A stretch of DNA of 64,000 nucleotides. It comes from DATJGR01 sp963780795. GTDB taxonomy: Bacteria; Pseudomonadota; Gammaproteobacteria; Pseudomonadales; Azotimanducaceae. Shown here piece after piece: positions 1-8,061 of this stretch. Made by a program: the position numbers and the translations under genes. The stretch lies in assembly GCA_963780795.1 (NCBI GenBank), contig CAWADH010000006.1, forward strand, positions 62,001 through 126,000, written 5' to 3'. The first letter of the stretch is position 1. Each line of letters starts with the position of its first letter. The notes beneath the pieces are model-generated. The model did no database searches and was not told the DNA's origin. It saw nothing but the letters and a program-made list of their open reading frames with translations.

Positions 1-837
1 CACTTGCGCTGCAGACGCCTCGTTCGGGCACGTGCAGTACAACACGATGTCGCGGTCGCGCGGCAGCTTGCCCACGTGTAGATCGAGCGCCTCGAGCGGA
101 ACGTGCAACGAACCGGGAATCTGCCGCGGCTCCACCGTTCGCGCGGTAGTGGTGCGCACGTCGACCACCACCGGGTTCGCGCCCTCGTCCATCAGGCGAT
201 ACAACTCGTCCACGCCGATGCGTGCCATGCGCAGCGCGGCATAAAAGGCGCGCCGCTCCCACCATTTATATGCGACGTACGCGACCAGCAGCGCCACGAC
301 GATGCCGAGCGCATACGAGCCGGTGCTTTCGAGCCACAACATCGCACGTTCGATCTGCGCGTTGAAAACGACTCCGACACCGAGACCGACGACGACCCAC
401 AGCGCGGCGCCAGCGGTGTTGAATACCAGGAAGCGCAGCCAGCCGATGTGAGTCGCGCCCGCCAACGGCGGCGCGATGGTGGCGAGACCCGGAACGAACT
501 TCGCAACCACCAGCGCATTGACGCCCCAACGCTCGAATCGCGATTGCGTCTGACTGACGCACGAATCGGGTGTGAGCGAGACGCGGCACAACGTCTTCAT
601 CACGCGACTGCCGTAAACGCGACCCGCGATGTACCACAGCGAATCGGCGATGACGCATGCGACCACCGCCACGAAAAACAGTTCGACGACTGCAGGTTGT
701 CCGGCGACCGACAGCGCGCCGGCGACGACGAGTGTCGGCATCGCCGGAATCGGCAAGCCGATCTGTTCCATCAGCACGTTGACGAAGACCACCAGCACGC
801 CATATTCGGTGATCAGCTGAACGAGTTCGTGCGTCAT
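1..837 (-). CDS. DedA-family membrane protein fused to a rhodanese domain (3' end outside window)
   Basis: The frame is open from an ATG at 837 to the window edge (279 codons), so the C-terminus is missing. Residues about 1-190 form a DedA/VTT domain: hydrophobic segments, a glycine/proline-rich re-entrant region (IGLPIPAMPT) and the FVPGLATIAPPLAG segment. After a last membrane helix ending in YKWWERR comes a cytoplasmic rhodanese domain with VVVDVRT and, near the edge, the active-site loop beginning YCTCPNEAS, whose first Cys is the likely sulfur-carrying residue. DedA proteins move lipid carriers or phospholipids across the inner membrane and help maintain proton motive force; the role of the rhodanese tail is not known. 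It is the last visible gene of a four-gene minus-strand run with gaps of 16-33 bases. Confidence 0.85.
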   Translation of the reverse strand, partial: MTHELVQLITEYGVLVVFVNVLMEQIGLPIPAMPTLVVAGALSVAGQPAVVELFFVAVVACVIADSLWYIAGRVYGSRVMKTLCRVSLTPDSCVSQTQSRFERWGVNALVVAKFVPGLATIAPPLAGATHIGWLRFLVFNTAGAALWVVVGLGVGVVFNAQIERAMLWLESTGSYALGIVVALLVAYVAYKWWERRAFYAALRMARIGVDELYRLMDEGANPVVVDVRTTTARTVEPRQIPGSLHVPLEALDLHVGKLPRDRDIVLYCTCPNEASAAQV

Positions 838-870
838 CGCATCAGCACCGCGTGTCGCGATGTGCTCCGT

Positions 871-1248
871 TCACGGCCAGACGTTCGCCGCGTCGTCGAA
901 GTCGCCGCCGGCACTCGGCACCACGCAGAAGCGCTGTCCGGTCGGCGCTTCCATGACGCACCACGACTTGATGCGCGCGACGCGGCGCGCGCCGAGCGCT
1001 TCGAGACGGCGCACCTCGGCGTCGACGTCGTCGGCTTCGATGTCGAGATGCACGCGACTCGGATGCGTCACCGCCTGCACCTCGATGTGTAGACCATGCG
1101 CGCCGCCCTGCAGACCGACGTAACTCTCTTCACCGGGACCGAGGGTGCGCGTTTGCATACCCAATGCGCCGCTCCAGAACGCGGCGGCAGCCGGCAGGTC
1201 GTCCGTCTCGCAGTCGATGATGAATCCGGCGAGCCTGCTCTTGTGCAT
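871..1248 (-). CDS. VOC (glyoxalase/bleomycin-resistance) family protein
   Basis: 125 aa, one VOC domain made of two beta-alpha-beta-beta-beta modules: module one runs from AGFIIDCETDD to HIEVQAV, module two from HLDIEADDVDAEVRRLEALG to the end. Metal-ligand positions are not clear enough to assign a reaction. It resembles the small glyoxalase-like proteins annotated from structure only. It lies 18 bases downstream of the methyltransferase and 33 bases upstream of the DedA-rhodanese gene on the same strand, so co-transcription is likely. Substrate unknown. Confidence 0.8.
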   Translation of the reverse strand: MHKSRLAGFIIDCETDDLPAAAAFWSGALGMQTRTLGPGEESYVGLQGGAHGLHIEVQAVTHPSRVHLDIEADDVDAEVRRLEALGARRVARIKSWCVMEAPTGQRFCVVPSAGGDFDDAANVWP

Positions 1249-1266
1249 GGGTCAGACCTACGCCGG

Positions 1267-1920
1267 TCAGCGACTGGCCGAATCGGCGCGAACCGCCCGA
1301 TAGAAGCTGACCGGGCCGAACAGCGTGCGGCGCGCGCCGACTTCGGCGGCACCGCTGAATCCGGCCGCTTCGAGCAGTGCGAGGGTGCGGCCGTCGCCGC
1401 TGTCGGTGAGATGGTCGTCGGCGTGCAGCATGCGTGCGATCACGCCGCGCGGCCGTTCGCGCGCCGAGATGAAGTCGACGACATGCAGCGCAGCGCCGGG
1501 TTTCAGCACACGCGCCACGTCGACGAGCGCGGCGCGTTTCCCGTCGAGCGTGAGGTGATGCAGCATGAACGACGACAGCACCCGGTCGAACGATGCATCG
1601 GGACACGGAATCGAATCGGCGAAACCGAGTACGAACTCGACCGCCGCGCCAGCGTGTTCGGCTTTCCGCTTCGCCCGCTCGAGCGCTTTCGGATCGGGAT
1701 CGAGCCCGACCACCTCCACCTGCGGGTACTGCAACTTCACCATCATGGCAAGCGTTCCGGTGCCGCAGCCGATGTCGAGAACGCGCATGCCCGGCTGCAA
1801 TTCGACGCGCGACAACAACTCGCGCAAAGCCGCCTGTGCGCCGAGCAGACGCGTCAGCGGATCGTAAAGCGACAGCCAACGATCGTGTCCAGCCGCCGGA
1901 ACGTAGGCCTGGGTGGTCAT
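1267..1920 (-). CDS. class I SAM-dependent methyltransferase
   Basis: 217 aa from the ATG at 1920, which has a strong AGGAG ribosome-binding site just upstream; the frame stays open to 2043, but that extension looks non-coding. Motif I (VLDIGCGTG, residues 48-56) binds SAM and motif II (VEVVGLDPDP) carries the acidic ribose-binding residue. HHLTLDGKRAALVDVARVLK is typical of the Methyltransf_11/UbiE-like group acting on small molecules or lipids. It follows the ferritin-like gene by 16 bases. Substrate cannot be read from sequence. Confidence 0.85.
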   Translation of the reverse strand: MTTQAYVPAAGHDRWLSLYDPLTRLLGAQAALRELLSRVELQPGMRVLDIGCGTGTLAMMVKLQYPQVEVVGLDPDPKALERAKRKAEHAGAAVEFVLGFADSIPCPDASFDRVLSSFMLHHLTLDGKRAALVDVARVLKPGAALHVVDFISARERPRGVIARMLHADDHLTDSGDGRTLALLEAAGFSGAAEVGARRTLFGPVSFYRAVRADSASR

Positions 1921-1936
1921 GGTCGTATCTCCTCGG

Positions 1937-2230
1937 TCATTCTTTCTTGTGCGCAATCTGCTTGGTGCTGAACAGATAGTCCTTGAGTTCGTGGTCGAGA
2001 CCCGGATCGCGGCGGCGTATCCACTCGAGCACCATCGCCGCATGTTCTTTCTCCTCGTCGCGATTGTGCTCGAGGATGGCCTTCAGTTCGGGATCCTTGC
2101 ACGCGTCGGCGCGCTGGTTGTACCAGTCGACCGCCTCCAACTCTTCCATCAGCGACGTGATGGCGCGGTGCATGTCGCGGGTTGCGTCGGAGATCTCGTC
2201 GATCGGCTCGTGATAGCCCTCGTTTGCCAC
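1937..2230 (-). CDS. encapsulated-ferritin-like protein (EncFtn fold), no encapsulin-targeting tail
   Basis: 97 aa. The central region (MEELEAVDWYNQR ... HNRDEEKEHAAM) closely matches my recollection of the Rhodospirillum rubrum encapsulated ferritin. Counterparts of its ferroxidase-centre ligands are present: E30, E60 and H63, with W36 and Y37 nearby. EncFtn proteins are two-helix subunits that form annular decamers oxidising Fe(II) inside an encapsulin shell. Here the protein ends at ...QIAHKKE, lacking the C-terminal LTVGSLRR-like targeting extension, and no encapsulin gene flanks it. It is the first gene of a run with a methyltransferase, a VOC protein and a DedA-rhodanese gene. Family assignment is confident; storage without a shell is inference. 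Confidence 0.85.
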   Translation of the reverse strand: MANEGYHEPIDEISDATRDMHRAITSLMEELEAVDWYNQRADACKDPELKAILEHNRDEEKEHAAMVLEWIRRRDPGLDHELKDYLFSTKQIAHKKE

Positions 2231-2341
2231 TGCTTTCCCCTATCGTTGTTGTTCTCGATTCGCTCGCGTTGCGCGACGCGACGCGATCCTTACACTAACG
2301 TCCCCTGCTCCGTTAGCAAACGTTTCCAGGCGCACGTCCGC

Positions 2342-3616
2342 ATGACCGAACCACGCAACGACGCGCTGATCATCGGCGCCGGCATCTCCGGACTCACCTG
2401 CGCGCTCGCGCTGCATGCCGCCGGCATCCGGGCGCGGGTATACGAAGCGGTGGACGAGATCCGACCGCTCGGTGTCGGCATCAACCTGCTGCCGCATTCG
2501 GTGAAAGCGCTCTGGGCGTTGGGACTGAAGGACGCATTGGAAGAAACCGCGATCCTCACCAGCTCGCTGCGCTTCCATTCGAAGCACGGCAAACCGATCT
2601 GGAGCGAACCGCGCGGCTACGACGCCGGCTACGCGTGGCCGCAGTACTCGATTCATCGCGGCGAACTGCAGCGGGTGCTGCTCGCTGCGGTGCGTACGCG
2701 ACTCGGCCCCGATGCCGTGCGCGAAGGTCACACGCTGTCAGCGTTCGAACAGGATGCGCACGGAGTGACGGCTCACTTCATCCAACGGAAGAGCGGCGCC
2801 GCACGACCGAGCCAGCGCGGGGGAATGCTGATCGGTGCGGACGGATTGATGTCGGCCGTGCGCGCCGCGTTCTATCCGGACGAAGGCAACCCCGTGTACT
2901 CGGGACAGATGCTGTGGCGCGGTGTGGCGGACTGGGGACCCGTGCTCGACGGCCGCTCGTGCGTGATGATCGGACACAACGATCTGAAAGCGGTGATCTA
3001 TCCGATCTCTGAATCCGCACGACGCGCCGGCCGCTCGCAGATGAACTGGGTCGCCGAGCGGCGACTGCCGGGGTCGCTGCCGCCGAATCGCGCCGACTGG
3101 AACCGCCGCGGTAATCCGGACGACTTCGCGCCGGCCTTCGCCGACTGGCGCTTCGACTGGCTCGACGTACCCGCGCTGTTCGCCGCGACCGAGCACGTGT
3201 TCGAGTTTCCGATGGTGGATCGCAATCCGGTGGCGCGCTGGACGTTCGGCCGCGTCACGTTGCTCGGCGACGCGGCGCATGCGATGCGGCCAAACGGATC
3301 GAACGGCGCGTCGCAGGGCATCCTCGACGGCATCGCGCTCGCCGACGCACTGCGCGACGAGCCAACCGTGGAGCGGGCACTGCAGCGATACGAGCGGGAA
3401 CGGCTCGAACCGACCGCGAAGCTGACGCTCGACAACCGCGAGACCGGCCCGGAACGCGTGCTGCAGATGGTGGAAGACCGCTGTCCGGACGGTTTCGTCG
3501 ACATTCACGACCACTTCAGCGACGCCGAACTCGGCGAAATCGCCGAGCGCTACAAGAAACTCGCCGGCTTTCATCGCGACGCGCTGGCGCAGCCTTCATC
3601 GCGAAGCAGCCGATGA
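2342..3616 (+). CDS. FAD-dependent aromatic-type monooxygenase
   Basis: 424 aa from ATG 2342; the longer open frame upstream overlaps the divergent ferritin-like gene and does not look coding. N-terminal Rossmann FAD motif ALIIGAGISGLTCALAL, middle GMLIGADGL (the DG motif contacting FAD and NADPH), and C-terminal VTLLGDAAHAMRPNGSNG ribityl-binding motif: the group A flavin monooxygenase signature. Closest in pattern to 3-hydroxybenzoate/salicylate hydroxylase-type or flavin-dependent oxidoreductases. The stop overlaps the next start (ATGA), so it is translationally coupled to a CoA-thioesterase, suggesting an aromatic or acyl-CoA pathway. Substrate not assigned. Confidence 0.88.
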   Translation: MTEPRNDALIIGAGISGLTCALALHAAGIRARVYEAVDEIRPLGVGINLLPHSVKALWALGLKDALEETAILTSSLRFHSKHGKPIWSEPRGYDAGYAWPQYSIHRGELQRVLLAAVRTRLGPDAVREGHTLSAFEQDAHGVTAHFIQRKSGAARPSQRGGMLIGADGLMSAVRAAFYPDEGNPVYSGQMLWRGVADWGPVLDGRSCVMIGHNDLKAVIYPISESARRAGRSQMNWVAERRLPGSLPPNRADWNRRGNPDDFAPAFADWRFDWLDVPALFAATEHVFEFPMVDRNPVARWTFGRVTLLGDAAHAMRPNGSNGASQGILDGIALADALRDEPTVERALQRYERERLEPTAKLTLDNRETGPERVLQMVEDRCPDGFVDIHDHFSDAELGEIAERYKKLAGFHRDALAQPSSRSSR

Positions 3617-4044
3617 GCATCTGGTTCGCGCCACCCGATCTGGGCGAACTCAATCGCATTCACGCAGGCACCGCAGTATCAGCGCTGGGTATCAGAATCA
3701 CCGCGTCGGGTGAAGACTCACTTACCGGCACGATGCCGGTCGATCAACGCACCAAGCAACCCTGGGGGTTGCTGCACGGCGGCGCGTCGGTGCTGCTGGC
3801 GGAGACGCTCGGCAGCGCCGCGTCGATGTGCTGCGTCGACCAGACGAAGTGGCTGTGCGTCGGGCTCGAGGTGAACGCCAATCACCTGCGAGGCGTGCGC
3901 GACGGCATCGTCACCGGCGTGACGCGACCGATCCACCTCGGGCGAACGTCGCACGTCTGGGGCATCGAGATCCGCACCGATGACGACCGGCTGGTCTGCA
4001 TCGCGCGTCTCACGGCGACCGTCATTCCAGCGCCCGCTCGCTGA
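3613..4044 (+). CDS. hotdog-fold thioesterase (PaaI/YdiI family)
   Basis: 143 aa single hotdog domain. The QPWGLLHGGASVLLAETLGS segment is the signature of PaaI/YdiI-type acyl-CoA thioesterases: the HGG turn binds the thioester carbonyl and the E in LAET is the likely catalytic carboxylate. VGLEVNANHLRGVRDG matches the second half of the fold. It hydrolyses an acyl- or aryl-CoA in the cytosol; related enzymes act on 1,4-dihydroxy-2-naphthoyl-CoA or hydroxyphenylacetyl-CoA. Its ATG overlaps the stop of the FAD monooxygenase by four bases. Confidence 0.85.
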   Translation: MSIWFAPPDLGELNRIHAGTAVSALGIRITASGEDSLTGTMPVDQRTKQPWGLLHGGASVLLAETLGSAASMCCVDQTKWLCVGLEVNANHLRGVRDGIVTGVTRPIHLGRTSHVWGIEIRTDDDRLVCIARLTATVIPAPAR

Positions 4045-4129
4045 TCCACCGGCGACGAACCGAGTTCGTGGTGCGACGAGTTGCGGCAGAGATTGCGGTG
4101 ACGCCGCCACCGCTCACTAGAATCGGCCG

Positions 4130-5248
4130 ATGAACGAAGCCCTTCCTCTCAAGCCACCCCCCAGCCGCATCGCGCGCGCACTGTCGAACCGCGAGCTGCA
4201 GTTCTGGCTGGTGCAGTGGGTCGGCTGGACCAGTTGGGCATTCGCGAGCGCGATCGGCTGGGTCTACTGGATGGACAATCCCGACCGGCCGCACGTGATT
4301 GCGCTGTACACCTTCGCGGCGCTGGTCGGGATGCTGCTGTCGAGCCTGCTGCGTTACGCCTATCGCGCCCTGTGGACCCGCTCGCTGACGTTGCGCATCG
4401 CGACCGCTGCGGTGCTGTCGTACCTGGTGGGCGGCCTGTGGCAGGCGTCGAAGAACCTCGCCGTCGCCTACATCTTCGACGAGTTCGAACCGATGGGCTG
4501 GCTCGGCTACTTCGAAGGTATCCAGGCCTCGTTCTACGTGATGCTGCTGTGGAGCGGCTTCTACTTCGGCATCAAGTACTACCAGATGCTGCAGCGGGAG
4601 ACCGAAAAGGTACTGCGCGTCACGGCGATGGCGCACGAAGCGCAGCTCAAGATGCTGCGCTATCAGCTCAATCCGCACTTCCTGTTCAACACACTGAACG
4701 CGATCTCGACGCTGATCCTGGAGCGCAGTACCGACGACGCCAATCAAATGGTGACGCGGTTGTCGCGCTTCCTGCGCTACTCGCTCGACAACGATCCGAT
4801 GCAGCGCGTCTCGCTCGATCAGGAACTCGCCGCGCTGCAGCTGTATCTCGACATCGAACAGGTGCGTTTCGACGAACGATTGAAGGTGGAAGCCAACGTC
4901 GAAGCGCTGGCACGGCGCGCGCTCATTCCGAGCCTGCTGCTGCAACCGATCGTCGAGAACGCGATCAAGTACGCCATCGCACCGCGCGAGCGCGGCGGCA
5001 CCATCCGCATCGACGCGCGGGTGCGCGGCGTGCAACTGCAGGTGGAGATCACCGACGACGGTCCCGGCCTCGCCGAACCGGTCGCCAACGGTTCCCACTC
5101 GGCCGCGCAGACTACGCGCGGCGTCGGACTCGTAAACACGCGGCAACGCCTGCACGAGATCTATCCCCACGAACACTCCTTCACGATGACCAACGTCATC
5201 CCACAAGGGCTCCAGGTATGCGTGCGGATCCCCTTCGAAACGTCGTGA
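4130..5248 (+). CDS. LytS/YehU-type sensor histidine kinase
   Basis: 372 aa. Residues about 20-165 hold four membrane-spanning segments with no large periplasmic sensor domain. A coiled stretch leads to the His_kinase (PF06580) domain with phospho-acceptor H183 in YQLNPHFLFNTLNAIS. The ATPase domain has PIVENAIKYAI (N box) and TDDGPGL (G box). Members autophosphorylate and signal to a LytTR regulator, here the next gene, whose possible GTG start overlaps this stop. Signal unknown. Confidence 0.9.
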   Translation: MNEALPLKPPPSRIARALSNRELQFWLVQWVGWTSWAFASAIGWVYWMDNPDRPHVIALYTFAALVGMLLSSLLRYAYRALWTRSLTLRIATAAVLSYLVGGLWQASKNLAVAYIFDEFEPMGWLGYFEGIQASFYVMLLWSGFYFGIKYYQMLQRETEKVLRVTAMAHEAQLKMLRYQLNPHFLFNTLNAISTLILERSTDDANQMVTRLSRFLRYSLDNDPMQRVSLDQELAALQLYLDIEQVRFDERLKVEANVEALARRALIPSLLLQPIVENAIKYAIAPRERGGTIRIDARVRGVQLQVEITDDGPGLAEPVANGSHSAAQTTRGVGLVNTRQRLHEIYPHEHSFTMTNVIPQGLQVCVRIPFETS

Positions 5249-5256
5249 GCGCGCCG

Positions 5257-6048
5257 ATGCGCGCGCTGATCGTCGACGACGAAGCGCTGGCGCGGCGCGG
5301 CTTACGCCTGCGGCTGGCCGACATTGCCGGTGTCGACATCGTCGGCGAGTGCAACAACGGCCGCGAGGCGCTCGCATCGATCGCCCGCGAGGCGCCGGAT
5401 CTGGTTTTCCTCGACATTCAGATGCCCGGCCTGAACGGCTTCGACGTAGTGCGCGAGCTGCAGAGCGACTCGATGCCGCTGATCGTGTTCGTCACTGCGT
5501 TCGATCAGTACGCCGTCAATGCGTTCGAAGTGCACGCCGTCGACTACCTGCTGAAGCCGGTGGAACAACCGCGCCTCGAGGACGCCGTTAGGCGCGCGCG
5601 GTCGATGGCGGAAGCGCTGCGCGCGATCGATCAGAAAGGCCGTCTCATGAATCTCATCGTGTCGATGACAGGGCATTCCGAATCGACGATCGAATCGTTG
5701 GCCGAACAGCGCAACGAGACCTACTATCCGCAGCGGCTCACCGTTCGCGACGGTGCCGACGTCACGCTCGTGCCGGTACGCGACATCGAATGGATCGACG
5801 CCGCCGGCGACTACATGTGCGTTCACGTGAAGAACAAGACGCACGTAATGCGCGTGACGATGAAGCAGCTCGAGGCGCTGCTCGATCCGGCGCTGTTCCT
5901 GCGCGTGCACCGCTCCACGCTGATCAACGCGCAGCACGTGGTTGGGCTCACCGCGCACGACAACGGCGAGTTCTTCGTCACGCTGACGCAGGGCGCACGC
6001 CTGAAGGTGAGCCGCGGTTATCGCGACAAGGTTGCCCGCTTCCTCTGA
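5257..6048 (+). CDS. LytTR-family response regulator
   Basis: 263 aa from ATG 5257 (MRALIVDDE, the usual family start); a GTG at 5245 overlapping the kinase stop as GTGA is an equally possible start. The receiver domain has phospho-acceptor D53 (LVFLDIQMPG), and KPVEQPRLEDAV closes it. A linker leads to a C-terminal LytTR DNA-binding domain (about 155-263) with FLRVHRSTLIN. Together with the adjacent kinase this forms a two-component system. Targets cannot be inferred. Confidence 0.9.
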   Translation: MRALIVDDEALARRGLRLRLADIAGVDIVGECNNGREALASIAREAPDLVFLDIQMPGLNGFDVVRELQSDSMPLIVFVTAFDQYAVNAFEVHAVDYLLKPVEQPRLEDAVRRARSMAEALRAIDQKGRLMNLIVSMTGHSESTIESLAEQRNETYYPQRLTVRDGADVTLVPVRDIEWIDAAGDYMCVHVKNKTHVMRVTMKQLEALLDPALFLRVHRSTLINAQHVVGLTAHDNGEFFVTLTQGARLKVSRGYRDKVARFL

Positions 6049-6111
6049 CTACCCCACGGCTGCCGAACTCGGTTACGGTAGCAAGCCTGTACACAGCGGC
6101 TGGGGGAAGCG

Positions 6112-6894
6112 ATGACCGATCTGATTCGATACGAAACGGACGGTGCCGTGGGCATCGTCACCATCAATCGACCCGAGAAACGCAACGCGATGACGTATGC
6201 GATGCTCGGCGAATTCCTCGAACGCGTCGCCGAGGCCGGCGCTGACAAATCCACTCGGGCGCTGATCATCACCGGCGCGCCGGGCGCTTTCTGCGCCGGC
6301 ACCGATCTCGCCGATCTCGCGACGGTACCGGGCGCGCAGCGCGGCCTGCGCGGCGGCTCCGAGGAGCGCGGTCGCTGGTGGCCGATCGTCGAATGCCCCA
6401 AACCCGTGGTCGGCGCAATCGACGGACCGGCGGTGGGCATGGGCGCCGAGTTCAGTTCGCAATGCGACATCCGTATCGCGTCGCCAAAAGCGCGTTTCGC
6501 CTGGAATTTCGTTCATCGCGGTCTCGTGCCGGATACCGGCGCCGGCAGCTGGCTGTTGCCGCGACTGATCGGAACCCAGCGCGCACTCAAGCTGCTGTAC
6601 ACCGGCGACTTCCTCACTGCGGAGGAAGCGCTGCAGATCGGCTACGTCGACCAGGTGGTGCCGAGCGAGGAACTGCAGGGTGTCGCGCTCGCGCTGGCGC
6701 GCCGCATTGCCGAAGGTTCGCCGTTCTCGCAGACGCGGATCAAGTCGATGGTGTACGAAGGACTCGGCGCCGCGGTATCGGAACACATGCAGCGTCACAC
6801 CAAGGCGCTGGCCGAGTGTTTCAAGTCCGACGACCACAAAGAAGGTGTAGCCTCGTTCCTCGAACGGCGCCCCGCGCGGTTCACCGGTAGCTGA
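6112..6894 (+). CDS. enoyl-CoA hydratase/isomerase family protein
   Basis: 260 aa crotonase fold. ITGAPGAFCAGTDL forms the first half of the oxyanion hole and AIDGPAVGMGAEFSSQCDIRIAS the second. The Glu expected in the active site of hydratases aligns near VHRGLVPDTGAGSWLLPRLIG, where an aspartate (PDTG) is present instead, as in some isomerase or hydrolase relatives. Start ATG 6112 is preceded by GGGGGAAG. It ends 11 bases before the selenoprotein gene, so the two may share a transcript. Exact acyl-CoA substrate unknown. Confidence 0.85.
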   Translation: MTDLIRYETDGAVGIVTINRPEKRNAMTYAMLGEFLERVAEAGADKSTRALIITGAPGAFCAGTDLADLATVPGAQRGLRGGSEERGRWWPIVECPKPVVGAIDGPAVGMGAEFSSQCDIRIASPKARFAWNFVHRGLVPDTGAGSWLLPRLIGTQRALKLLYTGDFLTAEEALQIGYVDQVVPSEELQGVALALARRIAEGSPFSQTRIKSMVYEGLGAAVSEHMQRHTKALAECFKSDDHKEGVASFLERRPARFTGS

Positions 6895-6905
6895 GGAGGA
6901 GAACC

Positions 6906-8015
6906 ATGACCACGATCATTTCGAGCCGCGGCGTCAACAAGGTGACCGACCGGGCCGACGGCGCGGACCTGTGGCTGACGCCGCAGAAGTTCGAAGCGGT
7001 AACGGGCTTCGCGCTGAAACCCGAGGGCTTCTGCCGCGACGCAATGTGCATTCCGATTCCGCCCGGACGCGAGCGACACGTTCATCACCGGCGCAAGGTC
7101 AACGTCGCCGCGTTCGCCGAACTGACGCACCGGCCATGGGTCGGAACCGAATCCGGCGACTGTTGGGTACTCGAAGAGCCGGCCGACGCGCGCAACGAAG
7201 CGTTGCGATCGCTCGAAGCACCGGACTTCGAGTTGCCCGATCTCGACGGCCGCACGCATCGCCTGTCCGACTATCGCGGCAGCAAGGTGTTGTTGGCGAG
7301 TTGGGCTTCATGGTGAGGCTGTAGACTCGACCTGCCCGTGTGGCAGGCACTGTACGAAGAGCTGAAGGGTAAGAAGTTCGTGGTGATTGCGGTGGCGCTG
7401 GAGAGCAGAGGCGCCGATGCCGCACGCCCGTGGATCGAACACGCCAAACCGGCATATCCGTGCCTGATCGACGTCGATCACGTCGTTGCGCGCGAATACA
7501 ACATGATCAACGTGCCGCAGGCAGTGTGGATCGACGAGCAGGGTCATATCGTCCGTCCGACCGAAACCGCGGGCGTGACCGAAGGATTCCGCAAGATGAA
7601 TCCGGCCACGTACGAAATGCCGAAGGAAGAAATGGAAGCCGGCGCCGCCGCGCGCCGTCGCTATCTCGACGCGATCCGCGACTGGGTGGCGAAAGGTCCG
7701 GCCAGTAGGTTCGTACTCGACGCAGCCGAAGCGCGCAAACGCACGCCGCAGTTCACGCCGGCCATTGCGCGCGCGCACGCCACGTTCCGTCTTGGACGCT
7801 ATCTGGTGGAACACGGACGCCGCGACGAAGGTCTACAGATACTCGCGGAGGCGGCGGCGTTGAACCCGGACGCCTGGTCGATCTGGCGACAGATGGCCGA
7901 CCTCGACACGGTCGGCAAAGCCGGTGGACCGGAGTTCTGGGCGCGGGTCGCGGCGCTCGGTGAAAAGCACTACTACGCGCCGGTCGACATGCCCGGAGAA
8001 CGTCAAACGCAGTAA
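6906..8015 (+). CDS. ResA-like WAxxUGC-motif thioredoxin-fold selenoprotein (in-frame UGA = selenocysteine)
   Basis: Read as one 369-residue protein with UGA codon 137 (7314-7316) as selenocysteine. The frame is identical before and after the UGA, and conserved redoxin sequence continues without a break: FELPDLDGRTHRLSDYRGS and LLASWASW, then U-G-C-R and LDLPVWQALYEELKGKKFVV. The active site is thus U137-G-C139, fitting the WAxxUGC motif I recall from a group of ResA/TlpA-like bacterial selenoproteins. A SECIS-like hairpin lies 14 bases after the UGA. The 5' part (1-100) holds a CRDAMC pair; the C-terminal part (about 270-340) looks TPR-like helical. No signal peptide, so probably cytosolic redox chemistry. 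GAGGAG precedes ATG 6906. Conventional translation would stop after 136 aa and leave an unstarted 3' fragment. Confidence 0.85.
7331..7347 (+). promoter_or_regulatory. bacterial SECIS hairpin candidate
   Basis: A perfect 6-bp stem, CCTGCC (7331-7336) with GGCAGG (7342-7347), closes a five-base loop CGTGT (7337-7341). The apical loop starts 20 bases after the UGA at 7314-7316 and has G at its second position. Both fit the bacterial SECIS rule (loop about 16-37 bases downstream, G among the first two loop bases), by which SelB recruits Sec-tRNA. It lies inside the reading frame, as bacterial SECIS elements do. Confidence 0.75.
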
Positions 8016-8061
8016 CGGTTCGAGTCGATTCGCCAACGACCCCATTCGGGGGCAAAACGGT

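Noticed and set aside
103..1092. 329-codon plus-strand ORF at the window start
   Set aside because: High-GC shadow of the DedA-rhodanese and VOC genes; His/Arg/Asp-rich composition without domains.
7338..8015. Independent gene starting with GTG inside the SECIS loop
   Set aside because: It lacks a ribosome-binding site and begins in the middle of the redoxin domain; read-through of the UGA explains it better.
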